In this document: one piece after another, positions 55,372 to 64,000 of the stretch | Position numbering within the stretch: position 1 is the stretch's first letter | Layout of the letters: each line of letters begins with the position of its first letter | From: Thiomonas sp. FB-Cd | Lineage (GTDB): Bacteria > Pseudomonadota > Gammaproteobacteria > Burkholderiales > Burkholderiaceae_C | NCBI RefSeq assembly: GCF_000733775.1 | Contig: NZ_JPOE01000002.1 | Coordinates: 1,674,001 to 1,738,000 of the forward strand | DNA length: 64,000 nt | Direction of reading: 5' to 3' | Program-made: the position numbers and the translations under genes | The notes under the pieces: generated by a model | Seen by the model: the letters and a program-made list of their open reading frames with translations, nothing else | Databases searched by the model: none | What the model was told of the DNA's origin: nothing

Positions 55372-56661
55372 ATGCAACGGCGCAAAGTCACGCTCAAGCT
55401 GTATCCCAATGCCGCGCAGATGGCGCGGCTGAAGGCGTGGACGCGGCTGCACTGCGAGTTGTACAACGCGCCGCTCGAAGAGCGCATCGACGCCTGGCAC
55501 AAGGCCCGGAAGTCCATCTCTTACGACGAGCAGCAGAACGTCCTGCCGCAGATCAAGGCGGAGCGGCCTGAGTTCATGGAACTCGGTAGCCACGCGCTGC
55601 AGCAAACGCTGCGGCGGCTGGATCTCGCCTTTCAGTCGTTCTTTCGCCGGGTCAAAGCTGGTCAAACGCCCGGATTCCCGCGGTTCAAGGCCGCCAAGCG
55701 GTTCGCGGGCTTCGCGTATCCAGACCCGTCGGGATGGAAGCTCATGCAGCACGGCGGCCGTGGTGCCACGCTGCGCATCGGCAGTGGCGAGGCTGCGATG
55801 TCCATTCGGGCGCGCGGGCTGCACCGCTTCGGCGATCAGGCAAAACCCAACGACATCACGCTCACGCGCAAAGGTGGTGGGTGGTTCGTGTCGGTGACGC
55901 TGCGCGTGCCCGAGTCGGCCTGTGCGCGGCAGCGCACCGCCGGCATGCGGCGTGGCGTGGATTTCGGGATCACCGACTGGGCGACGTTCGATGATGGACG
56001 GACCATCGATAACCCGCGCTGGGTGCGCGAGGAACTGCCGCGCCTTGCCGCGCTGCAGCGGCAGCGCGCCAGGAAGAAGAAGGGATCGCTGCGCTTCAAA
56101 CGGCTCGGGCGCCGCATCGCCCGGCTGCACGAGCGTATCGGCAATCGGCGCCGGGACTTCGTGCACAAGGAAACGACCAGGATGGTGCGGCAATGCGCGG
56201 TGCTGGCGACCGAAGAACTCGCACCCAAGAACATGAGCCGCAGCGCGAAGGGCACGGTGGAGACACCGGGCCGTCGCGTGCGGCAAAAGGCCGGACTCAA
56301 CCGGGAGATCCTCTCGGCGGGGTTCGGCATGGCGCATCCGATGCTCGCGTACAAAGCGGAAGAAGCTGGTACGCGGCTGCATCTGAGCAATACGCGCCAG
56401 CTCAAACCGTCGCAACGCTGCGCGGCGTGCTGGGAGATTGTGCCCAAGACGCTCGCAGAGCGCATGCATGTCTGCCCGCACTGCGGGCATGTCATGCAAC
56501 GCGACCAAAACAGCGCGTTGGTGGTGCTCATCGACGCATTCAATACGCAGGACACGCCTGGGACGGGCGTGGCGGCGAGACCGAAACCTCTGCCACGGCA
56601 ACGGGGCAAGTCGAAGTCTGTGACCCGCGAAACCCCCACGACAACCGCGCAAGCGGTTTAG
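55372..56661 (+). CDS. tnpB: TnpB-type RNA-guided nuclease of the IS200/IS605 (IS1341) group
   Basis: This 429-residue OrfB-family protein has an N-terminal helix-turn-helix region, a RuvC-like nuclease domain with Asp197 (RGVDFGITDW), Glu281 or Glu282 (LATEELAPKNM) and Asp378 (MQRDQNSAL). Its zinc finger uses Cys350/Cys353 and Cys368/Cys371 (CAAC, CPHC). All three catalytic acidic residues are present, so it should be an active omega-RNA-guided nuclease. No tnpA transposase is adjacent. The stop lies only 27 bp before the next gene, leaving little space for the usual right end. Confidence 0.9.
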   Translation: MQRRKVTLKLYPNAAQMARLKAWTRLHCELYNAPLEERIDAWHKARKSISYDEQQNVLPQIKAERPEFMELGSHALQQTLRRLDLAFQSFFRRVKAGQTPGFPRFKAAKRFAGFAYPDPSGWKLMQHGGRGATLRIGSGEAAMSIRARGLHRFGDQAKPNDITLTRKGGGWFVSVTLRVPESACARQRTAGMRRGVDFGITDWATFDDGRTIDNPRWVREELPRLAALQRQRARKKKGSLRFKRLGRRIARLHERIGNRRRDFVHKETTRMVRQCAVLATEELAPKNMSRSAKGTVETPGRRVRQKAGLNREILSAGFGMAHPMLAYKAEEAGTRLHLSNTRQLKPSQRCAACWEIVPKTLAERMHVCPHCGHVMQRDQNSALVVLIDAFNTQDTPGTGVAARPKPLPRQRGKSKSVTRETPTTTAQAV

Positions 56662-56688
56662 TGGCGGGAGAGTTCATCTGGAGCTTTT

Positions 56689-57585
56689 ATGAAACTCGTC
56701 CGCTATGGCCCGTCTGGGCGTGAACAACCTGGCCTCATCGACGCCAAGGGGGTGCTGCGCAGCTTGCGCGGCGTTGTGGCTGACATCAGCCCCGACGTGT
56801 ATGCGCCAAAGGGGCAACGTGCCTTGCGCAAGTTGGACCCCGAAAGTCTCCCAATGGTGCGAGGCAACCCCCGGCTAGGCGTGCCGTTCGTCGGCATCAG
56901 CAAATACATCGCCATTGGTCTGAACTATCGCGACCATGCCGCCGAAGCGGGGCAAGCGCTGCCCAGCGAGCCCATCGTGTTCAATAAATGGACCACTTGC
57001 ATCAGCGGGCCCTTCGACCCTATCGAGCGTCCCCCGCATTCCACGCGCATGGACTGGGAGGTTGAACTCGGTGTGGTCATCGGGCGCGAGGCCCGCTATG
57101 CGTCGGTGGCTGATGCGCTTGGCCACGTCGCCGGCTATTGCACCTTGCACGACGTGTCGGAGCGACAGTTCCAGTTTGAGCGCGGTAGCCAGTGGGACAA
57201 GTCCAAGGGGCTGGACGGTTTCGGCCCGGTCGGCCCATGGCTCGTCACGGCTGATGAAGTCCCCGATCCGCAGAACCTGAACTTGCATTTGGATGTCAAC
57301 GGTCAGCGGATGCAGACCGGCAACACCCGAGACATGATTTTCAGCGTCGCGCAAATCGTGAGCTACCTCAGCCACTTCATGACGCTGCGTCCTGGAGACC
57401 TGATCGCGACCGGGACTCCCTCGGGCGTCGGATTGGGCCGCAAACCGCCACGTTTTCTGCAGGCCGGCGACGCCGTCGAACTCGAAGTCGAGGGGCTTGG
57501 CATGCAGAGGCAAACGATTGTGCCATCACGTGACAAAGTGGCCAGTGATGCAGGCCAGCTCATACTGCCGACTGAGCGTCGCTGA
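56689..57585 (+). CDS. Fumarylacetoacetate hydrolase family protein
   Basis: This 298-residue FAH-superfamily enzyme belongs to a group of C-C bond hydrolases or decarboxylases acting on aromatic breakdown products and related diketones. The metal-binding motif is DWEVELGVVIG, preceded by IGLNYRDHAAEAG. GDLIATGTPSGVGLG is also family-typical. The start has GGAG 7 bases upstream. tnpB sits directly upstream, so transcription may come from the element or from a promoter within its 3' end. The substrate is unknown. Confidence 0.9.
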   Translation: MKLVRYGPSGREQPGLIDAKGVLRSLRGVVADISPDVYAPKGQRALRKLDPESLPMVRGNPRLGVPFVGISKYIAIGLNYRDHAAEAGQALPSEPIVFNKWTTCISGPFDPIERPPHSTRMDWEVELGVVIGREARYASVADALGHVAGYCTLHDVSERQFQFERGSQWDKSKGLDGFGPVGPWLVTADEVPDPQNLNLHLDVNGQRMQTGNTRDMIFSVAQIVSYLSHFMTLRPGDLIATGTPSGVGLGRKPPRFLQAGDAVELEVEGLGMQRQTIVPSRDKVASDAGQLILPTERR

Positions 57586-57590
57586 AGCGC

Positions 57591-57616
57591 CGAAACCCGC
57601 CGCATGGCGGGTTTCG
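57591..57616. terminator. Bidirectional hairpin between the FAH gene and the permease gene
   Basis: A perfect 11-bp stem (CGAAACCCGCC with GGCGGGTTTCG) and a GCAT loop lie 5 bp after the FAH stop between convergent genes. There is no long U-run outside the stem. Confidence 0.8.
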
Positions 57617-57635
57617 TGCACCCGCACGCCGCACT

Positions 57636-59285
57636 TCAACTCGGGAGTTCGCGCGCACGCATTTCAGGGTCGGTCGCGAAAATCACGGCGCGTGCTTCCT
57701 CGGGCTCAGGCAGCCCTGTCATGACAGCCAGCGCCATCACGACCAGGCTCAGGACCGCCACGAGCCCCATCCCGGTGTAGAAGCCAAATGCACCGGCACC
57801 CCCGATGACCGCATCCGAAGGACCGTAATGCGTGATGGCCCACATGCCGACAAAGTAGGGAAGCAACCACGATGCCCCTTTCCACTCCAATTGCCCAAGG
57901 CGCCCACGCAAAGCCTGCGCGATCAGGTACAGCACAAAGATCACAAGCAACGCGCCGAAAAGAAAATCGTCGGTCGTCCTTCCCGACCAATAAATGATGA
58001 AGTTGGACACGATGAAAGCCAAGGGCGCCCACAGCCACGCGCCTTTGAGGGTAAAGGGGCGAGGATATTGCCCCGTGGGCAGCGTGCGACGCAGCGTCAA
58101 TAGCGTGACGGGCCCCACGCCGTAGCCAAGAACGGCCGCTGAAGAGATGAATGTCACAATCTTCTGCCAAGACGGGAATGGCAGGAAAAAGAACATCCCC
58201 ACGATCCAGGTGAGCCAAAGTCCTGCAGCGGGCACCCCCTTCTTGTTGAGCGAAGCAAGCCAGCTAAATGCCAGGCCGTCGTGTCCGGTGGCGTAGATCA
58301 CGCGCGCGGTGGTACCCCCGTAAACAAGCCCTGTGCCCGCCGGTGAGACGACGGCGTCAATGTAAAGCAGCACAGCAAGCCAGCTCATGCCGACCAGCAC
58401 TGCCAAGCCCGCAAATGGTCCGGCTGACCCGGCAAAATGCAGCTTGCCCCATCCCTGGGCCAGATCAGCCGGGTTCACTGCACCGACGAACGCCACCTCC
58501 AGACCAATGAAAAGAACAGCTGCGATCAGGACCGAGCCCAAGATGGCGATCGGCAGGTCGCGCTGAGGATTGCTCGCCTCCCCAGACAGCTCAATGGCCT
58601 GCCGGAACCCGAGGTAGCTGAACACGATGCCCGAGGCCGCCACCGCACCGACAATGCCCTGCATACCCATCGGTGCAAAGCCCTGGGCCGTGAAATTCTC
58701 ACCATGGAATGTGACGACAAGCAGCACGATGACCGTCAGGGCGGGCACAATGAGCTTCCAGATCATCACCGTATTCCCCACTCGCAGCAACGCCTTCACG
58801 CCAAGCGCATTGATCCCCACGAACGCCCCCAACAGCACCACACCAGCCATGAACCCAAATGGCGTGAGAAGATGGGTGTGCACGTGAACCAGACCGGGGA
58901 TGTAGTTGTTTGCATAGGTCACTACCGCCAGCACCTCAGCGGGCGCCACGCTGACGTAGCCCAGGAACACGACCCAACTCATCACCGCAGCCATGAGGCT
59001 GCCGTGGCTGAGCTTTGGAAACGTGATGACCGCACCCATGCGCGGAAAGGCCGTTGTCAACTCCGCGTTGACAAAGGCCAGGAGCAGGATCGCCACCGCG
59101 CCGATGACCCAAGACACGACGCTCGCTGGCCCGGCCTGCTGCGCCGCGTTCAGAGGCGCGAACAGCCAGCCCGACCCAACGATGGCGGTCAGGCTCGCGA
59201 ACAACAGACTCCAGATGCCGGCAACCTTGTGAACCTTACGCTGCGCGGCAGATGGGGTCACTCCCGCGACGGGAATACTGGCCAT
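57636..59285 (-). CDS. APC-superfamily amino acid permease
   Basis: This 549-residue secondary transporter has 12 or more membrane helices. The first helix carries the APC signature IVGSGWLFAPL. YLGFRQAIELSGEASNPQRDLP in the middle is typical of amino acid/polyamine permeases. The start at 59285 (MASIPVAG) has GAGAGGAG at the right spacing; an ATG two codons earlier would overlap it. The substrate cannot be told from sequence. It stands alone. Confidence 0.9.
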   Translation of the reverse strand: MASIPVAGVTPSAAQRKVHKVAGIWSLLFASLTAIVGSGWLFAPLNAAQQAGPASVVSWVIGAVAILLLAFVNAELTTAFPRMGAVITFPKLSHGSLMAAVMSWVVFLGYVSVAPAEVLAVVTYANNYIPGLVHVHTHLLTPFGFMAGVVLLGAFVGINALGVKALLRVGNTVMIWKLIVPALTVIVLLVVTFHGENFTAQGFAPMGMQGIVGAVAASGIVFSYLGFRQAIELSGEASNPQRDLPIAILGSVLIAAVLFIGLEVAFVGAVNPADLAQGWGKLHFAGSAGPFAGLAVLVGMSWLAVLLYIDAVVSPAGTGLVYGGTTARVIYATGHDGLAFSWLASLNKKGVPAAGLWLTWIVGMFFFLPFPSWQKIVTFISSAAVLGYGVGPVTLLTLRRTLPTGQYPRPFTLKGAWLWAPLAFIVSNFIIYWSGRTTDDFLFGALLVIFVLYLIAQALRGRLGQLEWKGASWLLPYFVGMWAITHYGPSDAVIGGAGAFGFYTGMGLVAVLSLVVMALAVMTGLPEPEEARAVIFATDPEMRARELPS

Positions 59286-59471
59286 GATCATCTCCTCTCA
59301 AGCGGTCGAATTGACCTTCGTCGCAAATTGGATTGCCACTCAACATTTTTAGTCTGTGCCGCACCGTTCGCCCGTGATCAAACGTAACCTCTGCAGCCGC
59401 ATGCATCCTCTCCGCCTCCGTGCATGCCCGCGTGCGGGGCACACGAACTGCGGAGTTGCTAGGCTTTCGGA

Positions 59472-61328
59472 ATGAACGCCAGCCCCAAACCCGCCATTAG
59501 CGCCGAACACCTTTTGCAACACATCTGGGGCTACCCCACCTTTCGCGGCATGCAGCGCGAGGTGATCGAACACGTCGTGCGTGGCGGCGATGCGCTGGTG
59601 CTGATGCCCACCGGTGGCGGCAAGTCGCTCTGCTACCAGATTCCGGCGTTACTCCGTCCCGGCATCGGCATTGTGGTGTCGCCCCTCATCGCGTTGATGC
59701 AGGACCAGGTCGTGGCATTGCGTGAACTTGGCATTCGCGCCGCCTTCCTCAACTCCACCCTGGATGCGCACGATGCACGCGAGGTGCAGGCAAGAGCGCG
59801 GCGCGGCGAACTGGATTTGCTGTACATGGCCCCCGAACGCCTGTTGAGTGAGTCCGGCCAGCGCCTCCTGGAGGCGTGCCGCATTGGGCTGTTCGCCATT
59901 GACGAGGCGCATTGCGTGTCCCAATGGGGGCACGACTTCCGCCCGGAATACGGTCAGCTTGCCATGCTGCGCGACCGCTGGCCGGACGTACCGCGCATTG
60001 CGCTGACCGCCACCGCAGACGTGCCCACCCGCAAGGAAATCGCGGACAAGCTGCTTCAGGACGGCCGCGCATTCGTGTCCAGCTTCGACCGGCCCAACAT
60101 CCGCTACCGCGTTGTCGAAAAGCGCGACGGCCGCGCGCAACTGCTCCAATTCATTCGCGGTGAGCATGCAGGCGACTGCGGCGTGGTGTACTGTCTTTCG
60201 CGCAACACTGTGGAGGAGGTGGCCATGATGCTGGCGGCACACGGGGTGAACGCGCTGCCCTACCACGCAGGTCTGCCCACTGAGACGCGCTCCCGCCACC
60301 TGCGCCGCTTTCTGGATGAGGACGGCATCGTGATGGTCGCCACAATCGCCTTTGGCATGGGCATTGACAAGCCGGACGTGCGCTTTGTCGCGCATCTGGA
60401 CATGCCGAAGTCCATTGAAGGCTATTTCCAGGAGACCGGGCGCGGCGGACGCGATGGCTTGCCGGCCCAAGCATGGATGGCCTATGGCCTTGCCGATGTG
60501 GTGCAACAGCGCCGGCTGATTGAACTCTCGGATGCGGACGACCCATACAAGCGCCTGTCCACGGGGAAACTTGACGCCATGCTGGCCTTGGCTGAAGCGG
60601 CGGACTGCCGACGCGTGCGCCTGCTGGCGTATTTTGACGAACCCAGCACGCCCTGCGGCAACTGCGACAACTGCTTGGCACCACCAGCTCTGGAGGACGC
60701 CACCGAAGCAGCACAAAAGCTGCTGTCGACGATCTACCGTTGCCGCCAGACCAGCGGCTCCAGCTTCGGTGTCACCCACATCATTGATGTGCTGCGGGGC
60801 AAGCGCACTGAAAAGGTGGAGCGTTACGGCCACCACGCGCTTTCCACTTTTGGCATTGGTGGCGATCTGTCCGAAGCTGATTGGCGCTCATTGCTGCGCC
60901 AACTCGCCGCCCAGCATCTTCTCGAGGTCGACGCCACTCACTTCAACGTGCTTCATCTCACCAACGCCAGCCGTGACGTGCTGCGCGGGCAGCGTCGCAT
61001 TCACCTCAAACGCAGGGAGCAGCCATCGGAGCGCAAACGCCGCACGAGTGCAACGACCACCGCACGCCAGTCCGTGCTTTCCGCGGGCGAATTCGCGCTC
61101 TTTGAAAGCCTGCGCACCTGGCGAAGCGGCGTCGCCAAGGAACACGGCGTGCCAGCCTATGTGGTGTTTCCAGACGCCACGCTGCAAGCCATCGCCCTGG
61201 CAAGGCCGCGCAACCTCGACCAGCTACGCGGCATCTCAGGGGTGGGTGACAAGAAGCGCGATGCCTATGGCGACGCCCTTCTGGATCTGATCCGCACACA
61301 TGTTGAAAGTGACGCCGTCTCCCACTGA
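59472..61328 (+). CDS. recQ: ATP-dependent DNA helicase RecQ
   Basis: This 618-residue 3'-5' helicase works in recombination and replication-fork repair. The motifs are PTGGGKS (46-52), DEAH (144-147), [15 protein letters not shown] and [13 protein letters not shown]. They are followed by a zinc-binding segment with CGNCDNC, the RQC winged-helix region and a C-terminal HRDC domain (about 535-610). Length is usual for RecQ. Confidence 0.97.
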   Translation: MNASPKPAISAEHLLQHIWGYPTFRGMQREVIEHVVRGGDALVLMPTGGGKSLCYQIPALLRPGIGIVVSPLIALMQDQVVALRELGIRAAFLNSTLDAHDAREVQARARRGELDLLYMAPERLLSESGQRLLEACRIGLFAIDEAHCVSQWGHDFRPEYGQLAMLRDRWPDVPRIALTATADVPTRKEIADKLLQDGRAFVSSFDRPNIRYRVVEKRDGRAQLLQFIRGEHAGDCGVVYCLSRNTVEEVAMMLAAHGVNALPYHAGLPTETRSRHLRRFLDEDGIVMVATIAFGMGIDKPDVRFVAHLDMPKSIEGYFQETGRGGRDGLPAQAWMAYGLADVVQQRRLIELSDADDPYKRLSTGKLDAMLALAEAADCRRVRLLAYFDEPSTPCGNCDNCLAPPALEDATEAAQKLLSTIYRCRQTSGSSFGVTHIIDVLRGKRTEKVERYGHHALSTFGIGGDLSEADWRSLLRQLAAQHLLEVDATHFNVLHLTNASRDVLRGQRRIHLKRREQPSERKRRTSATTTARQSVLSAGEFALFESLRTWRSGVAKEHGVPAYVVFPDATLQAIALARPRNLDQLRGISGVGDKKRDAYGDALLDLIRTHVESDAVSH

Positions 61329-61683
61329 ACTGGCCGCCGACTGGAGCCGGTGCGCACGCCCAATCCATGCCGCATGACCGTTTCTAAATGACAAGCGACT
61401 GAAGTCGCGGGCCTTATTGTGAAGCAGAGGCCTGCTCGCCCATCTCCATGATTCCGACATCTCGTCGATGGACAGCGGGCCTCGACCGGGGGGGTGCCGC
61501 ACGGCTATTCCACACCCGTTGTTCGAAACGGGGTGGGACAAATGTGCAGAGCGCCTTAGGCATGCCGGGCATGCTGGACGACCTGAGCGCGAAGGATCGA
61601 AAGGACCGATCCTCACGCACCTGCGCGTTGTCGATGCACCACGACGGGGCGTGGTCGCGAGCCGGGAAGGTGTGGCAACTCGT
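61329..61683. other. Gene-free region between recQ and the lipid-transport lipoprotein
   Basis: About 355 bp between convergent genes. Short frames exist on both strands but none has a recognisable product or ribosome binding site. I see no strong terminator. Confidence 0.45.
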
Positions 61684-62310
61684 TCATGACGCCACGCCAT
61701 GGACCACGGCACGCGCAACCTCTGTCACGATCTGCGCCACGGCTCGTTGGAGCAGACTTTGGGCAGCTTGCGCATAGTGCGCGGCATCGTTGACCCCAAG
61801 CACTTGTTGAGCATCCACGTGCCAATGCGCGAAGACGCGGCGGGGGATGGCCTGGACGAGCTGGCAGGTCATGTCCAGGTGCACGACACCGTGATCCGCA
61901 AAGACGTCATGCTCGAGTCGCACGAGCTCACAGTGGAGAGTCCAGTCGGCCGGTGCAAGCGGCGTCGCCTGCTCCACAGCGCTCACCCAGGACTGCCTGG
62001 ATAACGTCTGGGCAATAGCCGCGCGGATGAGGTCAGCAGGCGGCGCCACCCAGCGGCTATCCCGGTAAGGCTCGATCTGACCCGGCTGTGCGCTGTACAG
62101 CATGGCTGTGCCACCCAGACCAGGTGCTGCCCCCACCGCAAGCAGCCGAATCACCACCGGCTGCGCATTGGCTGGAACGACCACGGGCGCAGCCAACAGA
62201 CGGTACGTCGTCTGCGCCTGGGCGCCCGTTGCGGAAAGCGTGCATCCCGCACCCAGAGTGGCTGCCGCAAGCGCAAGGGCAAGCGCCAAGAAGCGAATCG
62301 CAAAGGTCAT
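61684..62310 (-). CDS. ABC-type transport auxiliary lipoprotein (PqiC/DUF330-like)
   Basis: This 208-residue lipoprotein has a signal peptide ending in the lipobox LGAGC (Cys23). The body (TTYRLLAAPV, PYRDSRWVAPPADLIRAAI) fits the auxiliary lipoprotein family found with MCE-protein transporters. It probably bridges the system to the outer membrane. The start is the ATG at 62310, overlapping the mce gene stop as TGATG; a TTG one codon upstream is less likely. Confidence 0.87.
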   Translation of the reverse strand: MTFAIRFLALALALAAATLGAGCTLSATGAQAQTTYRLLAAPVVVPANAQPVVIRLLAVGAAPGLGGTAMLYSAQPGQIEPYRDSRWVAPPADLIRAAIAQTLSRQSWVSAVEQATPLAPADWTLHCELVRLEHDVFADHGVVHLDMTCQLVQAIPRRVFAHWHVDAQQVLGVNDAAHYAQAAQSLLQRAVAQIVTEVARAVVHGVAS

Positions 62311-63278
62311 CAATGCTCTCCCGGACCGGCTGCTGGCTTGGGCGGGCCATAGAGCAACTGGCTTGGGTTGCCCTTGAGGCTGCGGATGAGTTCCGTGAGC
62401 TGGCTGCTGAGTTGTTCGAGGTTACCGGTGAGGCGGTCAAGCCCAGGAAGGGTGTTGTCATGCAACTGGTTGACTGCACGTGCTCCGGCCGCACCAAGGG
62501 TGACGGCGCCCTGCCCTGCCACGCGCCAAGTTCGAGCGGCCTCATCCATATCGCCCAGAGTCACTTGCAGTTGCTGGGTCGTGTCGCTCAACTGGCTAAG
62601 CAACTTGGCGCTCTGGGCGGTGAGTTGCTGTGCATTTGCCCCCATCGCAGACAGTTCCTGACTCGACTGGCGCAGATTCACTAACGTCTGCCCGAGATCC
62701 TGGCGGTGCGCATCCACCGTCTGCGTGACGCGGGCAACGTGTGCCAACGTCTGACTGAAGGCGCGCAGGTTCTCGTTGCTCAGCAGCAGGTCGAGGCGGT
62801 TGGCAATTTTCGACAGGACGACCGTCGCTTCGCTGATCCCTCCTTCCAAGCGCGAGAACACTGAGGGAGCATAAGGAATCACCGGATAAGCCTGGCCAGG
62901 TTTGGCCCGGAGCAACTCGCTGGAATGGCCGCCGGTGAGATTAATCACCGAAAGTCCTGTCACCCCTTGCGGACTCAGCTGTGCCACCGTGTCGGCCCGT
63001 ACCGGAACATCCTTGTCAATGTGCAATTTGATCCGGATGAGCGCCGGATTGGCCGGATCGATCTCGATGGAAGCGACTTTCCCGACTTGCACCCCGCGGT
63101 ACAACACGTTGCTTGCGTCGTTGAGCCCGTTGACATTGTCCGTCGCATAAACGAGGTAGGGCACGCTGTTGCCCTGTCGGCTGCCCGCTGCAAGCCACGC
63201 ACTCACACCGGCCAGCATCAAACCGAACAAGACGACGAACACGCCCACAGCGGTGTAGTTGACCTTGGATTCCATCAT
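62310..63278 (-). CDS. MlaD/MCE-domain lipid-binding protein
   Basis: This 322-residue protein has one N-terminal membrane helix (about 9-31), an MCE domain (about 38-115, VLYRGVQVGKVASIEID, QGVTGLSVINLTGG) and a long helical, coiled-coil-like C-terminal part rich in Gln and Leu. It binds phospholipids and forms a hexameric ring or tube in the periplasm. It is followed by the auxiliary lipoprotein and preceded by an ATPase gene, so it belongs to an Mla- or Pqi-type lipid transporter. Two adjacent ATGs allow a start one codon later. Confidence 0.92.
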   Translation of the reverse strand: MMESKVNYTAVGVFVVLFGLMLAGVSAWLAAGSRQGNSVPYLVYATDNVNGLNDASNVLYRGVQVGKVASIEIDPANPALIRIKLHIDKDVPVRADTVAQLSPQGVTGLSVINLTGGHSSELLRAKPGQAYPVIPYAPSVFSRLEGGISEATVVLSKIANRLDLLLSNENLRAFSQTLAHVARVTQTVDAHRQDLGQTLVNLRQSSQELSAMGANAQQLTAQSAKLLSQLSDTTQQLQVTLGDMDEAARTWRVAGQGAVTLGAAGARAVNQLHDNTLPGLDRLTGNLEQLSSQLTELIRSLKGNPSQLLYGPPKPAAGPGEH

Positions 63279-63320
63279 GCAACCTCAATCCTCATCGAAC
63301 CATACAGCAAAGATGCCCGT

Positions 63321-64000
63321 TCATGGCAAGCCAGCGTGGTGCGGCCTTGCTGCTTGCGCCTCATGCAAAAAAGCCAGGGATCGGCCCTCCCGGAAATAAG
63401 CTTTGAGTTCTGGCTCGTCGCGCTGCGCCAACTCGGCCGCGGAGCCGATCGCAAGCACGAGCTTGCGCGCGAGAAAGGCAACCAACTCGCTGCCATGCCA
63501 GATCGAGTCTAGATCGTGCGTCACCTGAAGGACGGTCAATCCAAGAAGGTCGCGTAACTCTCGGATGAGGTTGTCGAAACCCGCCGCGCCAACCGGATCC
63601 AATCCTGATGTGGGTTCGTCCAACACGAGCAATTCGGGGTCGAGGGCCAACGCGCGTGCCAATGCCGCACGCTTGACCATGCCTCCCGAGAGCTCCGATG
63701 GGTATTTGTGCGCCGCATCTGCCGGCAGTCCGGCCAGACGGATCTTGAGCATGCCAATATCGGACAGCAATCGACGGTCGACCGCGCCATGCTCGCGAAT
63801 GGGCAGCAGGACGTTTTCGAGCACCGTCAACCCCGTAAACAGCGCACCTCCCTGGAACAACACCCCAATGCGCTGGCGCAGGCGCTGGCGCGCGTCCGTG
63901 CTTGCGCCGCGAACGTCCTGTCCGAAAAGCTTCAGGCTTCCGGCCTGCGGTTCACGCAGCAGAATGAGCGTGCGAAGCAGTACTGTCTTTCCCGCTCCCG
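63321..64000 (-). CDS. MlaF-type ABC transporter ATPase, 5' partial
   Basis: The frame runs off the right window edge. At the edge it reads GAGKTVLLRTLILL, the end of the Walker A motif. Inside are the Q-loop (IGVLFQGGALF), the ABC signature LSGGMVKRAALARALA and Walker B VLDEPTSGLDP. The sequence is typical of MlaF-like ATPases of MCE-type lipid transporters. A permease (MlaE) gene is not between it and the MCE gene and is expected further upstream outside the window. Confidence 0.93.
   Translation of the reverse strand, partial: GAGKTVLLRTLILLREPQAGSLKLFGQDVRGASTDARQRLRQRIGVLFQGGALFTGLTVLENVLLPIREHGAVDRRLLSDIGMLKIRLAGLPADAAHKYPSELSGGMVKRAALARALALDPELLVLDEPTSGLDPVGAAGFDNLIRELRDLLGLTVLQVTHDLDSIWHGSELVAFLARKLVLAIGSAAELAQRDEPELKAYFREGRSLAFLHEAQAARPHHAGLP

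Noticed and set aside
1..64000. CRISPR arrays, rRNA genes and prophage genes
   Set aside because: No regularly spaced repeats, rRNA sequence or phage structural genes were seen. tnpB is transposon-type and is not evidence of a Cas12 locus.

Overview
The window reads as a GC-rich betaproteobacterium of the order Burkholderiales. This rests on core-gene orders I know from that group: rph-rdgB-hemW beside a Ser/Thr kinase and PP2C pair; yicC-gmk-rpoZ-spoT with a nearby greB; a DUF2486-like gene with holC and pepA, divergent from lptF-lptG-cysB. The accessory gene content (two [NiFe]-hydrogenases, a polysulfide-reductase-type complex, sulfurtransferases) suits a sulfur- and hydrogen-metabolising chemolithotroph such as a Thiomonas-like organism. 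The genus is a guess.

About 0-35.7 kb is an accessory block. It opens with the 3' part of an IS1182-type transposase and an H-NS gene. A NiCoT nickel transporter follows, then hypCDE. On the minus strand comes a cytoplasmic group 3b-type hydrogenase operon (uspA-hydB-cNMP-domain gene-hydG-hydD-hydA-maturation protease). hupK-hypA-hypB-hypF follow on the plus strand. The minus-strand hup operon (hupS-hupL-hupC-hupD-hupG-hupH-hupI-DUF6969-like gene-hypC2) encodes a membrane-bound hydrogenase with the extra cysteines of oxygen-tolerant enzymes. A COQ10/RatA-like lipid-binding protein faces an unusual fusion of a flavin-type split barrel with a UbiA/MenA-like prenyltransferase. That fusion ends a minus-strand operon for a molybdopterin polysulfide-reductase-type complex (A, B and C subunits plus a rhodanese without its cysteine). 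Beyond it lie a B12-binding/radical SAM gene and a periplasmic two-domain rhodanese. FNR-like boxes lie upstream of hupS and between psrA and the radical SAM gene.

The accessory block stops at a tRNA-Ser(UGA) whose 3' end faces it, the geometry expected of an island inserted at a tRNA gene. From 35.8 kb on the content is mostly housekeeping: hemW, rdgB, rph, PP2C, kinase, yicC, gmk, rpoZ, spoT, an IS200/IS605 remnant, greB, a LivK-type binding protein, a DUF2486-like gene, holC, pepA, lptF, lptG, cysB, an aminotransferase, a crotonase, an intact tnpB, an FAH-family hydrolase, an APC permease, recQ and an Mla/MCE-type lipid transporter that runs off the right edge.

Inferred working model: nickel is imported by the NiCoT protein and inserted by one shared Hyp set. 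HupSLC passes electrons from H2 to a quinone, and the Psr-type complex could use that quinone to reduce polysulfide or sulfur when oxygen is scarce. The soluble group 3b-type enzyme links H2 to NAD(P)H. The prenyltransferase fusion and the START-type protein between the hydrogenase and Psr modules may supply or handle a dedicated quinone. That is the least described part of the window.
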